Part shown: positions 1 to 9,743 of the stretch, in pieces | Numbering within the stretch: the first letter of the stretch is position 1 | Layout of the letters: each line of letters opens with the position of its first letter | Assembly: GCA_048296855.1 (NCBI GenBank) | Contig: CP182631.1 | Length of the DNA: 64,000 nucleotides | Strand: one strand, 5' to 3' | From: Pseudocolwellia sp048296855 | Lineage (GTDB): Bacteria; Pseudomonadota; Gammaproteobacteria; Enterobacterales; Alteromonadaceae | The notes under the pieces: generated by a model | Seen by the model: the letters and a program-made list of their open reading frames with translations, nothing else | The model's database searches: none | What the model was told of the DNA's origin: nothing | Translations under genes and position numbers: made by a program

Positions 1-58
1 GATGCCTGCAAACGAATTAGAAAAGAAATGGTTACTCTCAAACCCTAATCAAGTTTAA
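1..58 (+). CDS. possible 3' end of a gene cut by the window edge
   Basis: Two forward frames are open from the left edge. One ends at a TAA at 56-58 (tail ending ...LLSNPNQV), the other at a TAA at 46-48 (tail ending ...MVTLKP). With under 20 codons visible neither frame can be preferred and no family is recognisable. The following 200 bases up to the next gene are AT-rich and show no other feature. Confidence 0.2.
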   Translation, partial: MPANELEKKWLLSNPNQV

Positions 59-264
59 TTAACCTGAATTTGAGTTAATTAAAAACTTATCACCTATGCC
101 CATAGAAACGTGGGCATTCCTTCTAAAAACAATGTATTTTATATAAACACTCTATTTTTACAAAGTAAACCTTAACGTCAAGATACCTGTGATCAATTTA
201 AATTATATTAAAATATCCTTGGCAAGAAGAGAAAGTTTGATTTTATATTTTCCAAAAGAGCTTA

Positions 265-645
265 ATGATGACAGATACCGTAAATATTTTTTATGTAGAA
301 GATAGCAAGGATGAAGTGGAGTTAATGTCTTTATACCTCAACAGGTATAATCTACAGCCCAAAATAGTGCTGCATGTAGCCGACACCGTTGATGAAGCCA
401 AACAAATATTTAATTTAGAAAAGTTTTCTATGGCGTTAATTGACTGGAATTTACCTGACGGTACTGGTGATGAAATTGCTATGTATATACGTAATCAAAC
501 TCAATCTTTCCCCATTATATTTTTAAGTAGCTTAGTCACCGATACTCTTATTAATCAAGCAAAAGCATATACACCTGAAAATTTTTTAGAGAAAGGTTAT
601 AACAAAAAGTTCATTGAAGAAATTTATGCCATTTTAAAAAGATAA
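265..645 (+). CDS. single-domain response regulator (CheY-like receiver)
   Basis: A stand-alone receiver domain of 126 residues with no output domain. The acidic pair is E12-D13, the phospho-acceptor is D60 in LIDWNLPDGTG, the switch serine lies in FLSS (88-89) and the conserved lysine is K110. The start could be either of two adjacent ATGs (265 or 268). It converges with the histidine kinase gene, the two stops being two bases apart, so the two are close together but not co-transcribed. Such proteins act as phosphotransfer relays or protein-level switches; the CHASE kinase next door is a plausible but unproven partner. Confidence 0.85.
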   Translation: MMTDTVNIFYVEDSKDEVELMSLYLNRYNLQPKIVLHVADTVDEAKQIFNLEKFSMALIDWNLPDGTGDEIAMYIRNQTQSFPIIFLSSLVTDTLINQAKAYTPENFLEKGYNKKFIEEIYAILKR

Positions 646-647
646 CA

Positions 648-2588
648 TTAAACCTCACTGACTAACTTTGGCACAGCTATATCCTTTTTACATTCCGTTA
701 TATTTTTAGGCCACGTAAAATAGAATGTACTTCCCTTTCCTATTTCTGACTCTACTGATACATAACCACCATAGTACTTTACAATTTTTTTAATTATAGC
801 GAGTCCCATTCCACTTCCTTCAACATCATCACGAGGCTTTAGTGTTTTAAACATTTTAAAAATATTAATGTGATTATTATGGCTAATTCCTGGACCATCA
901 TCTTCAATGAAGAATTTATAATAGACATCCTCTTCATCACAGCTTACGGTTATATTGCCGTTATTTTTGTCATGATGTTTAATGGCATTATTTAATAAAT
1001 TACGAAGCACTTGTTCAAATGGAGCACTAACCGTTAAAAAGTCAGGAAGGTTTCCTTTAATATGTAATTGAAAGCCCTTAGGTGGGGCGATAAGAGCAAA
1101 TAAATCTTCAATTAACTCATTACAATGAATGTGGGTTAGCTTGTATTCTTGCCGATTAGCACGGGAATAATCCAACAAATCATTCAACAATGAATCTAAA
1201 CGCTGAACTCGAGAACGCATTAATCTGATGTTTTCAGGTACTTCATCTAAATTTCCTTCTTCAACATCTTCAGCTACCCAATTTGCCAGTTGATCAATTC
1301 CGCGTAAAGGCGCTTTTAAATCATGGGAAGCGATATAAGCAAATTCATCTAGCTCTTTATTTGATCGCGCTAAATCTTTTGCTTGTTCTTCAGCATTATT
1401 TTTCGCCACTTTAGCTTCAATCATTAATGCCGAAAGCGTTTTACGCTGCTGAGTTAATTCTTCAACATGCTCGTTAAGCTGAATGTTTTTCTGCTCTAGC
1501 AGCTTTGTTCTTTCTTCTACTGTTGCTTCTAATTGATTATTTTGGTCCTTTAACTGCTTACTCAACTTTTTAATGTGTTGAGAACGGTAAACAACAACTT
1601 GCAAACCGTATATACATAAAGCTAACAACACACTTATCGTGATACCAGAAATTAACACCCCATAAACAATAGCGGGCGATTCAATGCTACGCAATAAGTC
1701 CTTATTAAGCGAAACCTCCAACTGCCAACGGCGATCAGGAATAGTTACATCAAAAGTAAAAGCTGTACTTTCATTCCCGTTGCCATACAAAATCCCTCCA
1801 TTATCACTTTCTACATCGAGCAATGTTAAAATCAAACCTTCTTTATCTGCTTTTTCTCTAACATTTTCCATTAAGTTATTAATGCGAAACACGCCTGTTG
1901 CATAACCAATAAGGAAATTAGAGCGTTCCGCTTCTGTAGTCACAGATACGTTAGTTCGATAAACAGGGGCTATCATTAAAAAACCATAAGAGTCTTCGTT
2001 TTCTTGTACAAGATTTATTTTAGACGTAGCTGTTATTTGCCCTGTATTTTTAGCTTTTTGTAAAGAAACTCTACGAATACTATTACTACTTAAATCAAAA
2101 CCTTGAGCAGCTTGGTTGATATCATAAGGACTAATAAAGGTAACGGGGGTATAGTAAGGTTTGTTGCTACTAACAATTAACTTACCTGTTTCTGTCCGTT
2201 CAGTAATATTAAAATTAGGATGTTTAATTTGAATATTGGCTTCAAAAATTTTTCTATCTTCTGCAGCAATATAAGGAACCCAGCTTAGTGCCTGAATATA
2301 ATGACGCTTTTCAATATTGACTACGTCCATATAACGATCAAAATTATCTTGAGAAAGATTATCTTGGCTTGAACTATAAAATGCCTGTAATGCTTGTAAA
2401 TCATTAACAGACATATCAATAGCATCTTGAAAACGAATTGAAACTTGTTGAGCAATATTTTTAAGTTTAAGATAACTTTGTTTTTTTAATTGCTCGCCCA
2501 CTTGTATTGATAAGTAATAAGTACTACAAACTCCCATACAACCAATAATAATAGAAAAAAACAAAGCTCTAATTAATAATTTACTCAT
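648..2588 (-). CDS. CHASE-domain sensor histidine kinase
   Basis: Membrane sensor kinase of 646 residues. In order: an N-terminal membrane segment (about 5-27), a periplasmic CHASE domain (about 40-290, with the family pattern around IQALSWVPYI), a second membrane segment (about 305-335), a long coiled coil (about 340-415), HisKA with phospho-acceptor H422 in SHDLKAPLRG, and an HATPase domain with N box around 525-539, DDGPGIS at 563-569 and GSGMGLAI at 591-598. There is no fused receiver. It is the last gene of a three-gene minus-strand operon, 32 bases after the PAS-receiver gene. The CHASE ligand cannot be told from sequence. Confidence 0.9.
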   Translation of the reverse strand: MSKLLIRALFFSIIIGCMGVCSTYYLSIQVGEQLKKQSYLKLKNIAQQVSIRFQDAIDMSVNDLQALQAFYSSSQDNLSQDNFDRYMDVVNIEKRHYIQALSWVPYIAAEDRKIFEANIQIKHPNFNITERTETGKLIVSSNKPYYTPVTFISPYDINQAAQGFDLSSNSIRRVSLQKAKNTGQITATSKINLVQENEDSYGFLMIAPVYRTNVSVTTEAERSNFLIGYATGVFRINNLMENVREKADKEGLILTLLDVESDNGGILYGNGNESTAFTFDVTIPDRRWQLEVSLNKDLLRSIESPAIVYGVLISGITISVLLALCIYGLQVVVYRSQHIKKLSKQLKDQNNQLEATVEERTKLLEQKNIQLNEHVEELTQQRKTLSALMIEAKVAKNNAEEQAKDLARSNKELDEFAYIASHDLKAPLRGIDQLANWVAEDVEEGNLDEVPENIRLMRSRVQRLDSLLNDLLDYSRANRQEYKLTHIHCNELIEDLFALIAPPKGFQLHIKGNLPDFLTVSAPFEQVLRNLLNNAIKHHDKNNGNITVSCDEEDVYYKFFIEDDGPGISHNNHINIFKMFKTLKPRDDVEGSGMGLAIIKKIVKYYGGYVSVESEIGKGSTFYFTWPKNITECKKDIAVPKLVSEV

Positions 2589-2620
2589 TATGTTAATAGC
2601 TCAAACGGTTAATATTATGC

Positions 2621-3703
2621 TTACATTTCAAATTGCTGAACAATGCTTCTAATTTCCTTTCTTTCCAATATATAATCAATACACCTTATTAATAATGCTT
2701 TAGATAAGTCATTTTTTTTAATAGAGTCATTAATTTCATTCATTAAAAATTCATTATCCATTGTTGACTCTTCTTGGCCAGATAACAAAATAACCGGTAC
2801 ATCAATTTTTTGAGACTTTAATGCTCGGGAAAAGTCTTCAGCTGTATTACCGCCAAGTTGATAATCCAGTAAGCAAACGTCTATATCCTTTTGTTGTAAT
2901 ATTGCAATGGCTTCATCGATACCTGAAGATTCAATTATTTGATATTCACGCTCATTAACGTCTTTTAAATAGCGCTTAATTATTTTGCGATCAATAACAT
3001 CATCGTCAATAACAAGCACCGTTATGTTTTGGTTTTTTTCGATACGGTGGTGTAAACGCTCTGAACGACTAATTAACAAACTTTTAAATTGCTCTTGTGC
3101 TTGAGTTAAAGCATTTTCAACAAATTTCAAACGAGAAATATTTGTAATCGTAATTAACACGCCTTGTTTTACTTCGTGAGTATGTTCATCAAGGGTGTGA
3201 GGCATTATTTTTAATAGAACGGCTTGTCCTGATTTAGTCAGTATATCTCTTTCAATACTGATGTTTTTACTACGAACAATAGCAATTTGGATGAAAAACT
3301 CACTGTAATCTAATTGGTGCGTAATATCTTGTATAGGATGACCAATATCGCTTGGTCTTAAATTAAAGTAATGAGTAGATTGTAACGTATATTTTCGGAT
3401 GGCTAATTGCTCATCTAAAAAAACGATACCAATATCAATAGAGTTGATCACATTATCAAGATCTGTGTTGGCTTCAGTTAATTGAGTAATTTTTTCTTGG
3501 TATTCATTATTTACGGTATACAACTCTTTATTAACTAATTGTAATTCGCTATTCGTTGTTTCTAACTTTTCTATTGCTAATTTTAAACACTCAAGCTCTT
3601 TGTTAGGCTCACCTTTCAAAACATCATTTCTTTTTTGAGTTGTTTCTTCTGTTTCAGCAGATGCATGATATGAGCTTTTCAATGTTTGTGATGACTTGTC
3701 CAT
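2621..3703 (-). CDS. PAS-receiver protein with a CheB/CheR-fusion-type PAS domain
   Basis: A soluble signalling protein of 360 residues. Residues 35-85 form a coiled coil of the repeated NSELQLVNKELYTVN type. The PAS domain that follows (about 85-195, DIGIVFLDEQLAIRKYT and FNLRPSDIGHPIQDI) resembles the one at the C-terminal part of CheB-CheR fusion proteins. A short helix leads to a receiver domain (228-350) with acidic residues at VIDDD, phospho-acceptor D280 in CLLDYQLGGN and a lysine in SIKKND. There is no methyltransferase, kinase or DNA-binding domain. It is the middle gene of the operon, 43 bases after the GGDEF-EAL gene, and is probably a phospho-target of the downstream kinase (inference). 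Confidence 0.8.
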   Translation of the reverse strand: MDKSSQTLKSSYHASAETEETTQKRNDVLKGEPNKELECLKLAIEKLETTNSELQLVNKELYTVNNEYQEKITQLTEANTDLDNVINSIDIGIVFLDEQLAIRKYTLQSTHYFNLRPSDIGHPIQDITHQLDYSEFFIQIAIVRSKNISIERDILTKSGQAVLLKIMPHTLDEHTHEVKQGVLITITNISRLKFVENALTQAQEQFKSLLISRSERLHHRIEKNQNITVLVIDDDVIDRKIIKRYLKDVNEREYQIIESSGIDEAIAILQQKDIDVCLLDYQLGGNTAEDFSRALKSQKIDVPVILLSGQEESTMDNEFLMNEINDSIKKNDLSKALLIRCIDYILERKEIRSIVQQFEM

Positions 3704-3746
3704 TAAAGATCCACTTAAATTTTATTTATCATTTATAGCTAAATTA

Positions 3747-6317
3747 TCAACTTGCTATAGTAGCGAGTGCGGCAGCATTAAGGAGTAACGATTGAGTATC
3801 AGTTTTCGTTAATGGTCGATTAAAGTAATATCCTTGATGGGTATAACAATCGTTGGCAATCAACCAATCTTTTGTTTGTGCGTTTTCAACACCTTCAGCA
3901 ATAACACCTAAATTTAACATTTTACATAACCCTATAATCGCTTTAACAATTTTAGCTGTATCATCATCAGATAAAACATCTTTAATAAAGCTACGATCTA
4001 TTTTTATGTAATCTAACGGCATTCTTCTTAATAAATTTAAAGATGAGTATCCTGTACCAAAATCATCTAGAGCAATTAAAAAGCCAGCTTTTTGAAGTTT
4101 TTTCAAATTTTTGCCCGCAATAGTAGGATCTTCAATAAAAGCGGTTTCAGTAACCTCTAGAGTAAACCACGTCGGTGATATATCTTTACTGGCAAATAAG
4201 GTAATAACTTGATCAGAAAAATCGTGGAAGTGTAACTGCTTAGCAGACAGATTTATCGCGATCCTTTGAGGTTGCTTAATAAGCCCTACTTTAACCCATT
4301 GACTCACCGTTTTGATAGCTTCATAAAATAACCACAATGAGAATTCATAGATTAAGTTATTATCTTCAACAAGTTTAATAAATGTATCAGGACCTATATG
4401 ACCTAAAATATCATTATTCCATCGCGAAAGTACCTCAAATCCTGATATTTTATTTGAATTAATGTTTACTTGTGGTTGAAATACAATGGTAAATTCATTT
4501 TTTGATGGGTTATTTAAACTTTCACGAAGCCTGTTTAGCATAGTGATATTATGTTCAAGCTGACTATCATAAAAATAAAATTGATTTCGCCCTAATTCTT
4601 TCGCTTTATATAAGGCTAAATCCGCTTTATTTAACATATCTGTTGGAGTATGAAGCATCTTATCTTCATCGGTCATTGCAATACCAATACTACAAGACAT
4701 AGCTATAGGATGCTCATCTACTGTAAAGGGTAAGTGCACAGCATTCACAATTTTTTGAGCGATTGAAGCAAGCACATGAATTGTTTTTATATCAGTAAAA
4801 ATAATAGCAAACTCATCTCCTCCCAGACGAGCAATGGTATCTTCATTTCTTACCGTTGATGCCAAGCGTGAAGCCACTTCTTGAATAACTTTGTCGCCAA
4901 CAGGGTGGCCTAAGGTATCATTAATATTTTTAAACTTATCTAAATCTAAAAACATCAATGCCGTAATACCATGCCGACTAGAACGCGACAATGCTACCGC
5001 TAATCGGTCATTAAAAAAGCTCCGATTAGACAAGCCCGTTAAATGATCATAATTAGCCATTTTTTCTAATTTTTCTGCATGGAGATAACTCTCTGAAATG
5101 TCATGCAAGGTCAATATAAAACCAGTTAACTCACATTTATCATTAAATAAACCAATGGCATTAATAGACACCCATAAATTAGATTGATCAATTCTTTTTA
5201 ATTGTATTTCTCCTGTATAGTTTTTGGCGTAAAAAGTGACTCTTTGTATAGTAGGTAATATTTCTTGAATGTCAGATTGATGTAAACAAGAGAGCCAACC
5301 TTGCTCTTTTGAGTCTTTAATATGTTGTCCTGTATATCGTCCCCATGTTTCATTTACATAAGAACACCGCCAATGCTTATCTAGTTGTAAAATAGCCATA
5401 GGAACAACACTGGTTAAGGCATTAAATCGTTGTAAACTCGAAAAATAATCTTGTGCTGTAATTTCCGCATCATATTTTTCGTTCAGCATTACCCCAAAAC
5501 ATTGAGTGCCTAAATATTCTATTTCAAACAACTGAATATCAACCTTAACTGATTGGTAAGAATTGTGTTCAAACTTAACATCACACCACTGTTCTTTATT
5601 TAAGTGTCCAAGAAAGCCATATTTATTAATTGTATTAAGTAAAGCTGTTGCAACGCTCGGTATAGATTTTTCGAGTAGCTTATCCATAGTAGGCCAGCCA
5701 CGTTCAATATTTGAATGAAATAATTTCTGTGAAGCCGAGTTAGCTTTCAATACTTTGAATTCGTCATTAAATATAAACGTTGGGTGAAAAGTGTTTTTTA
5801 ATAAAGACTCTACAGCTTTTCTATCATTACCTATGTTTGTTTGGGGGAGTTTAACGGGGTAAAGTTCAGTGCCTTTGATTGAATGTTCGAACGACTTTAA
5901 AGAAGAGGCAACGAGTGATGTAATATCAGGTAATTTTTGAGTGACTTTAGATAGCTTCACATTAACTAATAAAATTACGGCGTAAATCCCTAACTCGTCC
6001 TTAATAGGAATATAGCGTATATTATTGATATTTTTGTTATTTAATACATTTGAATTGTGAAGGTTACTGTTTTTATCAAAAAATAGTGTTTCTCCTGTAC
6101 AAGCTTGCTCAAAGAAGTTTCGTTCTAAATGGCGAGTTAATTTAATAACATCTTTTTCAGGTAAATCGAGAGAATTAATAACAACCTTTGTTTCTAAATG
6201 CACAAAGTTCGGTTTTACTGTAGTACTGACCACAAAACCCAAAGCAAACTCCGCATTGTTTAATTCAACAAATGCTTCAATACATTCTTTAAAAATATAA
6301 TGGCTTATACTATTCAT
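3747..6317 (-). CDS. PAS-GGDEF-EAL cyclic-di-GMP turnover protein
   Basis: Protein of 856 residues likely to make and/or degrade cyclic di-GMP. The N-terminal 290 residues look like degenerate GAF/PAS sensing modules. A clearer PAS domain covers about 295-410 (VNETWGRYTGQ), a GGDEF domain about 420-585 and an EAL domain about 600-850. GGDEF is intact at 499-503 with an inhibitory I-site RNED at 490-493, exactly five residues upstream. The EAL signature is EVL at 628-630, and the LDDFGTGYSSL metal/loop motif is present, so both activities look possible. No membrane segment is seen. It is the first gene of the minus-strand signalling operon. Confidence 0.9.
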   Translation of the reverse strand: MNSISHYIFKECIEAFVELNNAEFALGFVVSTTVKPNFVHLETKVVINSLDLPEKDVIKLTRHLERNFFEQACTGETLFFDKNSNLHNSNVLNNKNINNIRYIPIKDELGIYAVILLVNVKLSKVTQKLPDITSLVASSLKSFEHSIKGTELYPVKLPQTNIGNDRKAVESLLKNTFHPTFIFNDEFKVLKANSASQKLFHSNIERGWPTMDKLLEKSIPSVATALLNTINKYGFLGHLNKEQWCDVKFEHNSYQSVKVDIQLFEIEYLGTQCFGVMLNEKYDAEITAQDYFSSLQRFNALTSVVPMAILQLDKHWRCSYVNETWGRYTGQHIKDSKEQGWLSCLHQSDIQEILPTIQRVTFYAKNYTGEIQLKRIDQSNLWVSINAIGLFNDKCELTGFILTLHDISESYLHAEKLEKMANYDHLTGLSNRSFFNDRLAVALSRSSRHGITALMFLDLDKFKNINDTLGHPVGDKVIQEVASRLASTVRNEDTIARLGGDEFAIIFTDIKTIHVLASIAQKIVNAVHLPFTVDEHPIAMSCSIGIAMTDEDKMLHTPTDMLNKADLALYKAKELGRNQFYFYDSQLEHNITMLNRLRESLNNPSKNEFTIVFQPQVNINSNKISGFEVLSRWNNDILGHIGPDTFIKLVEDNNLIYEFSLWLFYEAIKTVSQWVKVGLIKQPQRIAINLSAKQLHFHDFSDQVITLFASKDISPTWFTLEVTETAFIEDPTIAGKNLKKLQKAGFLIALDDFGTGYSSLNLLRRMPLDYIKIDRSFIKDVLSDDDTAKIVKAIIGLCKMLNLGVIAEGVENAQTKDWLIANDCYTHQGYYFNRPLTKTDTQSLLLNAAALATIAS

Positions 6318-6712
6318 ACTTAGATTTTCAACCTAATTTCATCCTTGGATAACATAAAACATAGCGCTAAAGTTAAAGCGCTTCTCTGTATTTTAAAGTT
6401 AATTACTTACATATTAGTGTATATCAGTGAAAAAGCGAGAAAGTAGAGCTTTTCATTACAATTTATTTGAATACGCATTTTTAGCTCGTCATAACTATTT
6501 ATAAGCTTGTAAAGAAAATGAATAACCACTTAACTTTCATGATTTAAAGAGGACATACTTATAAATAAAAATCATATACTTACAGCTTTAAATCACAACT
6601 AAAAGTTAATGAATTATAAATAATTAAAGTCGACGCTAGAGTTAAATAGAGTATTACTGGAAAATAAATAATAAAAAGCTAAAATGTAACTCTTTATTTT
6701 TTAGGTACGATC
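6318..6712. other. intergenic region between divergent genes
   Basis: About 395 bases of AT-rich DNA between the GGDEF-EAL operon and the DUF4202 gene; it must hold both promoters. Two AGCGCT hexamers (6363-6368, 6377-6382) lie near the minus-strand start. A TAAAAT sequence about 30 bases before the plus-strand ATG could be a -10 element. No gene or larger repeat was seen. Confidence 0.5.
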
Positions 6713-7297
6713 ATGAAAAACACCCAACTACACTCTGTTTTCACTGCAATTGACGATATTAATTCCGAAGATCCTAATACCACAATTGTTAACGGAAAAA
6801 CTCAACCTAAAGAATTATTATATGGTCAGTACATGAGTGCATGTATTAATCAATATTGGCCAGAAGCCAATGAACTATTACAAATAGCGGTTCGTGCACA
6901 ACATATCAAACGCTGGCACCTAAAACGAACTGAATTTGATGTGGGTAAAGCAGGTTATTTAAAATGGCGAATTGAGCAAGGTAAGTTTCACGCAGAATTA
7001 ACTAAAAATATTATGATTGAACATGGATATTCTGAAGAAGATGCAGAAACTACGGCCAAGCTATTACGCAAAGAAAAAATCAAATCAAACCCTGATACTC
7101 AAACTTTAGAAGATGTTGCTTGTTTGGTGTTTTTACAGCATTACTTTGATGAGTTTGCAGCAAAACATACCGAAGAAAAAATCATTCGAATATTACAACT
7201 TACGTGGCGAAAAATGTCAGACCAAGGGCATGAAATAGCGCTTAAGCTAACACTACCTGAACATTTAGCCGCTTTAGTAGGTAAAGCCTTAGCATAA
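6713..7297 (+). CDS. DUF4202 family protein
   Basis: Soluble protein of 194 residues matching the DUF4202 pattern from end to end: an N-terminal AIDDINSEDPN segment, LLYGQYMSACI, IAVRAQHIKRW, GYLKWR, and the C-terminal LEDVACLVFLQHYFDEFAAKH and WRKMSDQGHEIAL stretches. The conserved histidines (AQHIKRWH, F-H-AEL, QHYFDEF) suggest a metal-binding helical fold, but no biochemical function is established that I know of. An AGGT ribosome binding site precedes the ATG. It is a single-gene unit. Confidence 0.85.
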   Translation: MKNTQLHSVFTAIDDINSEDPNTTIVNGKTQPKELLYGQYMSACINQYWPEANELLQIAVRAQHIKRWHLKRTEFDVGKAGYLKWRIEQGKFHAELTKNIMIEHGYSEEDAETTAKLLRKEKIKSNPDTQTLEDVACLVFLQHYFDEFAAKHTEEKIIRILQLTWRKMSDQGHEIALKLTLPEHLAALVGKALA

Positions 7298-7337
7298 TTT
7301 TTGTATTTAGATTGCAAACTAACAAACTCTAGACTAT

Positions 7338-7721
7338 TTATTTGCTTGCTCGTTTAGCAATAGGTAGTCTATAAACGAAAATGGCTGGCCCTATCATTAG
7401 AACAATAACTAAAACCTTTAACCATATATTGCCCAGCATGTAACACGACCACGCCCCAGCTAACGCCATAGAACATAAAGAAATCATTTTAGACTTTTGC
7501 GATATAGATCGTGAATCTTGCCAATCTTTGATCAACTGACCAAACAATTTACTGTTTAATAATTTGTTATGAAAATAAGGTGACGACTTTGCAAAGCACC
7601 CTGCTGCTACCAACAAAAATGGCGTTGTCGGTAGCAATGGCAAAACAGCGCCTAAAATAGCTAAAAAAACAAATATACAGCCAGTGCTTTTTAAAAGAAA
7701 ATTTTGAATAGATAACCTCAT
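7338..7721 (-). CDS. YbaN/DUF454 family inner-membrane protein
   Basis: Small membrane protein of 127 residues with the DUF454 signature LAILGAVLPLLPTTPFLLVAAGCFAKSSP at about 20-48, followed by a basic cytoplasmic stretch and two further hydrophobic segments (about 80-97 and 100-118). Members are widespread and uncharacterised (E. coli YbaN is the reference). It lies downstream of the ABC exporter genes on the same strand, separated by about 80 bases. Confidence 0.85.
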   Translation of the reverse strand: MRLSIQNFLLKSTGCIFVFLAILGAVLPLLPTTPFLLVAAGCFAKSSPYFHNKLLNSKLFGQLIKDWQDSRSISQKSKMISLCSMALAGAWSCYMLGNIWLKVLVIVLMIGPAIFVYRLPIAKRASK

Positions 7722-7803
7722 ATCTCATCAATAAATCTATACCTTTAAGTATAGCTAAAAAGAAAGCCGCTTCAATAGCTCCGTTTGTTATAATCAACTA
7801 AGC

Positions 7804-8808
7804 TTATCGTTCTGTATTCCAACTAAATAAATAAGAACCTAAAATTAAAAACAATGAACACATAGCTACCAAGCACCATATGTGAAAACTAATATCAGCC
7901 AAACTAGCCCCTTCCGTAATAATTTTACGTGCTCCTGTCACAATATGAGTTAAAGGCAAGAAATTAGAAAACATTTGAATCGCACTTGGCGCTCCTTCTA
8001 AGCTAAACCAAACACCTGATAATAACATCATAGGCCATGAGGTTAAGTTTAATAAACCACCAATGAGCTCTTCACTTTTACTCCTGCTCGCCACTAAAAG
8101 TCCCAAGGTTATTAAGCTAAAAGCACCTAAAGCGCCAATAATAAAAAGATCTAAATAGCTACCTAACATGTAAAAATCGAAAAAAACGTTACAACCAATA
8201 TAAACAACACTCGACATAAACATAACAATAAACAATCGCGATACAAGTTGGGCTGACACAAATTCAAAAGCGGATAAAGGAGTTGCCTTCAAGCGTTTTA
8301 ACACTGAGTTTTTTCTGTACCTAACAATAACGTAGCCAACACCAAACAAGCAGCTAAACATCATATTCATACCTAAAATACCAGGTAAAACCCAATCAAC
8401 ATATCTAATAGGCTTTCCTTGTGTAGTTAAACGCTGATAGTTTGTATGTTCACTTTGAAATATTTTTTCCACTAAATAGCTATTAGGCGCACCTTCATTT
8501 ACCCAATATTTCTTTAGGGTAAAATCTACTAAAAAATCAATTCCATGATGCTCAAGTTTAGTGGTAGCTAACGCCACATCGTTATAGTTAACAAAGTCTA
8601 TGTGTTTGGTTTTAATAAAGTTTGATTGTGCTGTAGGTAAATTAATCACCCCTACTTTATAAACACCACGACCATCTCCTGAAAAAACAAACGACAAGCC
8701 CGCGAGCATTAATACAGGAAAAAGTAAATTCCATCCTAAAGAAGATCTGTCTCTAAAGAACTCAAGATTACGGGCCTTTACTACGGCTAAAAATCGCTTA
8801 AAATTCAT
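7804..8808 (-). CDS. ABC-2 type transporter permease
   Basis: Permease of 334 residues of the ABC-2 exporter superfamily: one N-terminal membrane segment (about 22-42), a soluble extracytoplasmic loop (45-135), then five hydrophobic segments in the C-terminal half with the family motif LPGILGMNMMFSCLFGVGYVIV and LKATPLSAFEFVSAQL. The frame opens with TTG-ATG; the ATG at 8808 is preferred because GGGAT lies upstream at good spacing. It directly follows the ATPase gene, so the two are translationally coupled. The cargo cannot be inferred. Confidence 0.85.
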   Translation of the reverse strand: MNFKRFLAVVKARNLEFFRDRSSLGWNLLFPVLMLAGLSFVFSGDGRGVYKVGVINLPTAQSNFIKTKHIDFVNYNDVALATTKLEHHGIDFLVDFTLKKYWVNEGAPNSYLVEKIFQSEHTNYQRLTTQGKPIRYVDWVLPGILGMNMMFSCLFGVGYVIVRYRKNSVLKRLKATPLSAFEFVSAQLVSRLFIVMFMSSVVYIGCNVFFDFYMLGSYLDLFIIGALGAFSLITLGLLVASRSKSEELIGGLLNLTSWPMMLLSGVWFSLEGAPSAIQMFSNFLPLTHIVTGARKIITEGASLADISFHIWCLVAMCSLFLILGSYLFSWNTER

Positions 8809-8811
8809 CAA

Positions 8812-9693
8812 TTAATCCCTCAAAGAATAGCCCGTTAGTTTTAAAAACAAATCATCTAAATTAGCTGACTTCACATGTAATCCTTCTAATGAAACGTTAT
8901 TCTCAATTAATAGCGTTAAAGTTTTTTCCACATGTTGTGTCGTTATTTCGACTCTATCGCCTTGTACTTCACCATCAAACTTATCAATTAACTCAACACT
9001 GAGGTGTATTGCAGGCAAGTAAATAAAAATGCTTTCAAAGTGCTTATTTAATAGGGTTTCAGGTGTACCCGATTCAATAATTTTACCGTGATCCATAATT
9101 ACCACTTCATCACACAGCTGTTCGGCTTCGTCCATATAATGCGTGGTTAAAATAATGGTTTTATCTTCTGCTTTAATATTTTTAATAAGTTGCCAAAAGT
9201 TACGTCGTGCTTGTGGATCTAAACCTGTAGTTGGTTCGTCGAGGAAAATAATTTCAGGATCATTAATCAAAGCAAGTGCTAGCAATAATCGTTGCCTTTG
9301 CCCCCCCGAAAGTAATCGATTATTTTTATTTAAAAATTCACTTAAATCGCACAACTCAATAAGTTTATTTTGAGGTACCGTTTTATCATAAAAAGCAGCA
9401 AATAAATTTAATGTTTCTTTTACTGTTAAAAAATCTTGTAGTGCAGTATTTTGAAATTGAATACCTATTTGTTGAGAAATAGACGGGTCAACGTCCTTGC
9501 CGTTATAAAGGACATTGCCTTTAGTAGCGGGAATAATACCTTCCATTATTTCAATCGTGGTTGTTTTTCCTGCTCCATTAGGACCCAACAGTCCAAAACA
9601 ATGACCTTTTTTTATTGAAAAACTCACATCGTCCACAGCATTCAATTCACCATACTGTTTTACTAAGCTTTCAACTTTTATCACTTCCTGCAT
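8812..9693 (-). CDS. ABC transporter ATP-binding protein (exporter type)
   Basis: ATPase of 293 residues, of the DrrA/CcmA-like group. Walker A GPNGAGKT at 37-44, Q-loop near residue 82, signature LSGGQ at 128-132, Walker B IIFLDEP at 148-154 and the switch histidine H185. A C-terminal extension of about 80 residues is typical of ATPases paired with ABC-2 permeases. The ATG at 9693 has AGGA seven bases upstream; the longer TTG frame from 9711 has none. It follows tmcA by about 50 bases on the same strand and precedes its permease. Confidence 0.9.
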   Translation of the reverse strand: MQEVIKVESLVKQYGELNAVDDVSFSIKKGHCFGLLGPNGAGKTTTIEIMEGIIPATKGNVLYNGKDVDPSISQQIGIQFQNTALQDFLTVKETLNLFAAFYDKTVPQNKLIELCDLSEFLNKNNRLLSGGQRQRLLLALALINDPEIIFLDEPTTGLDPQARRNFWQLIKNIKAEDKTIILTTHYMDEAEQLCDEVVIMDHGKIIESGTPETLLNKHFESIFIYLPAIHLSVELIDKFDGEVQGDRVEITTQHVEKTLTLLIENNVSLEGLHVKSANLDDLFLKLTGYSLRD

Positions 9694-9743
9694 ATTTTTT
9701 CCTGTTGTCAAACCACAAACGAGTTATATAAAAACAAAATATC

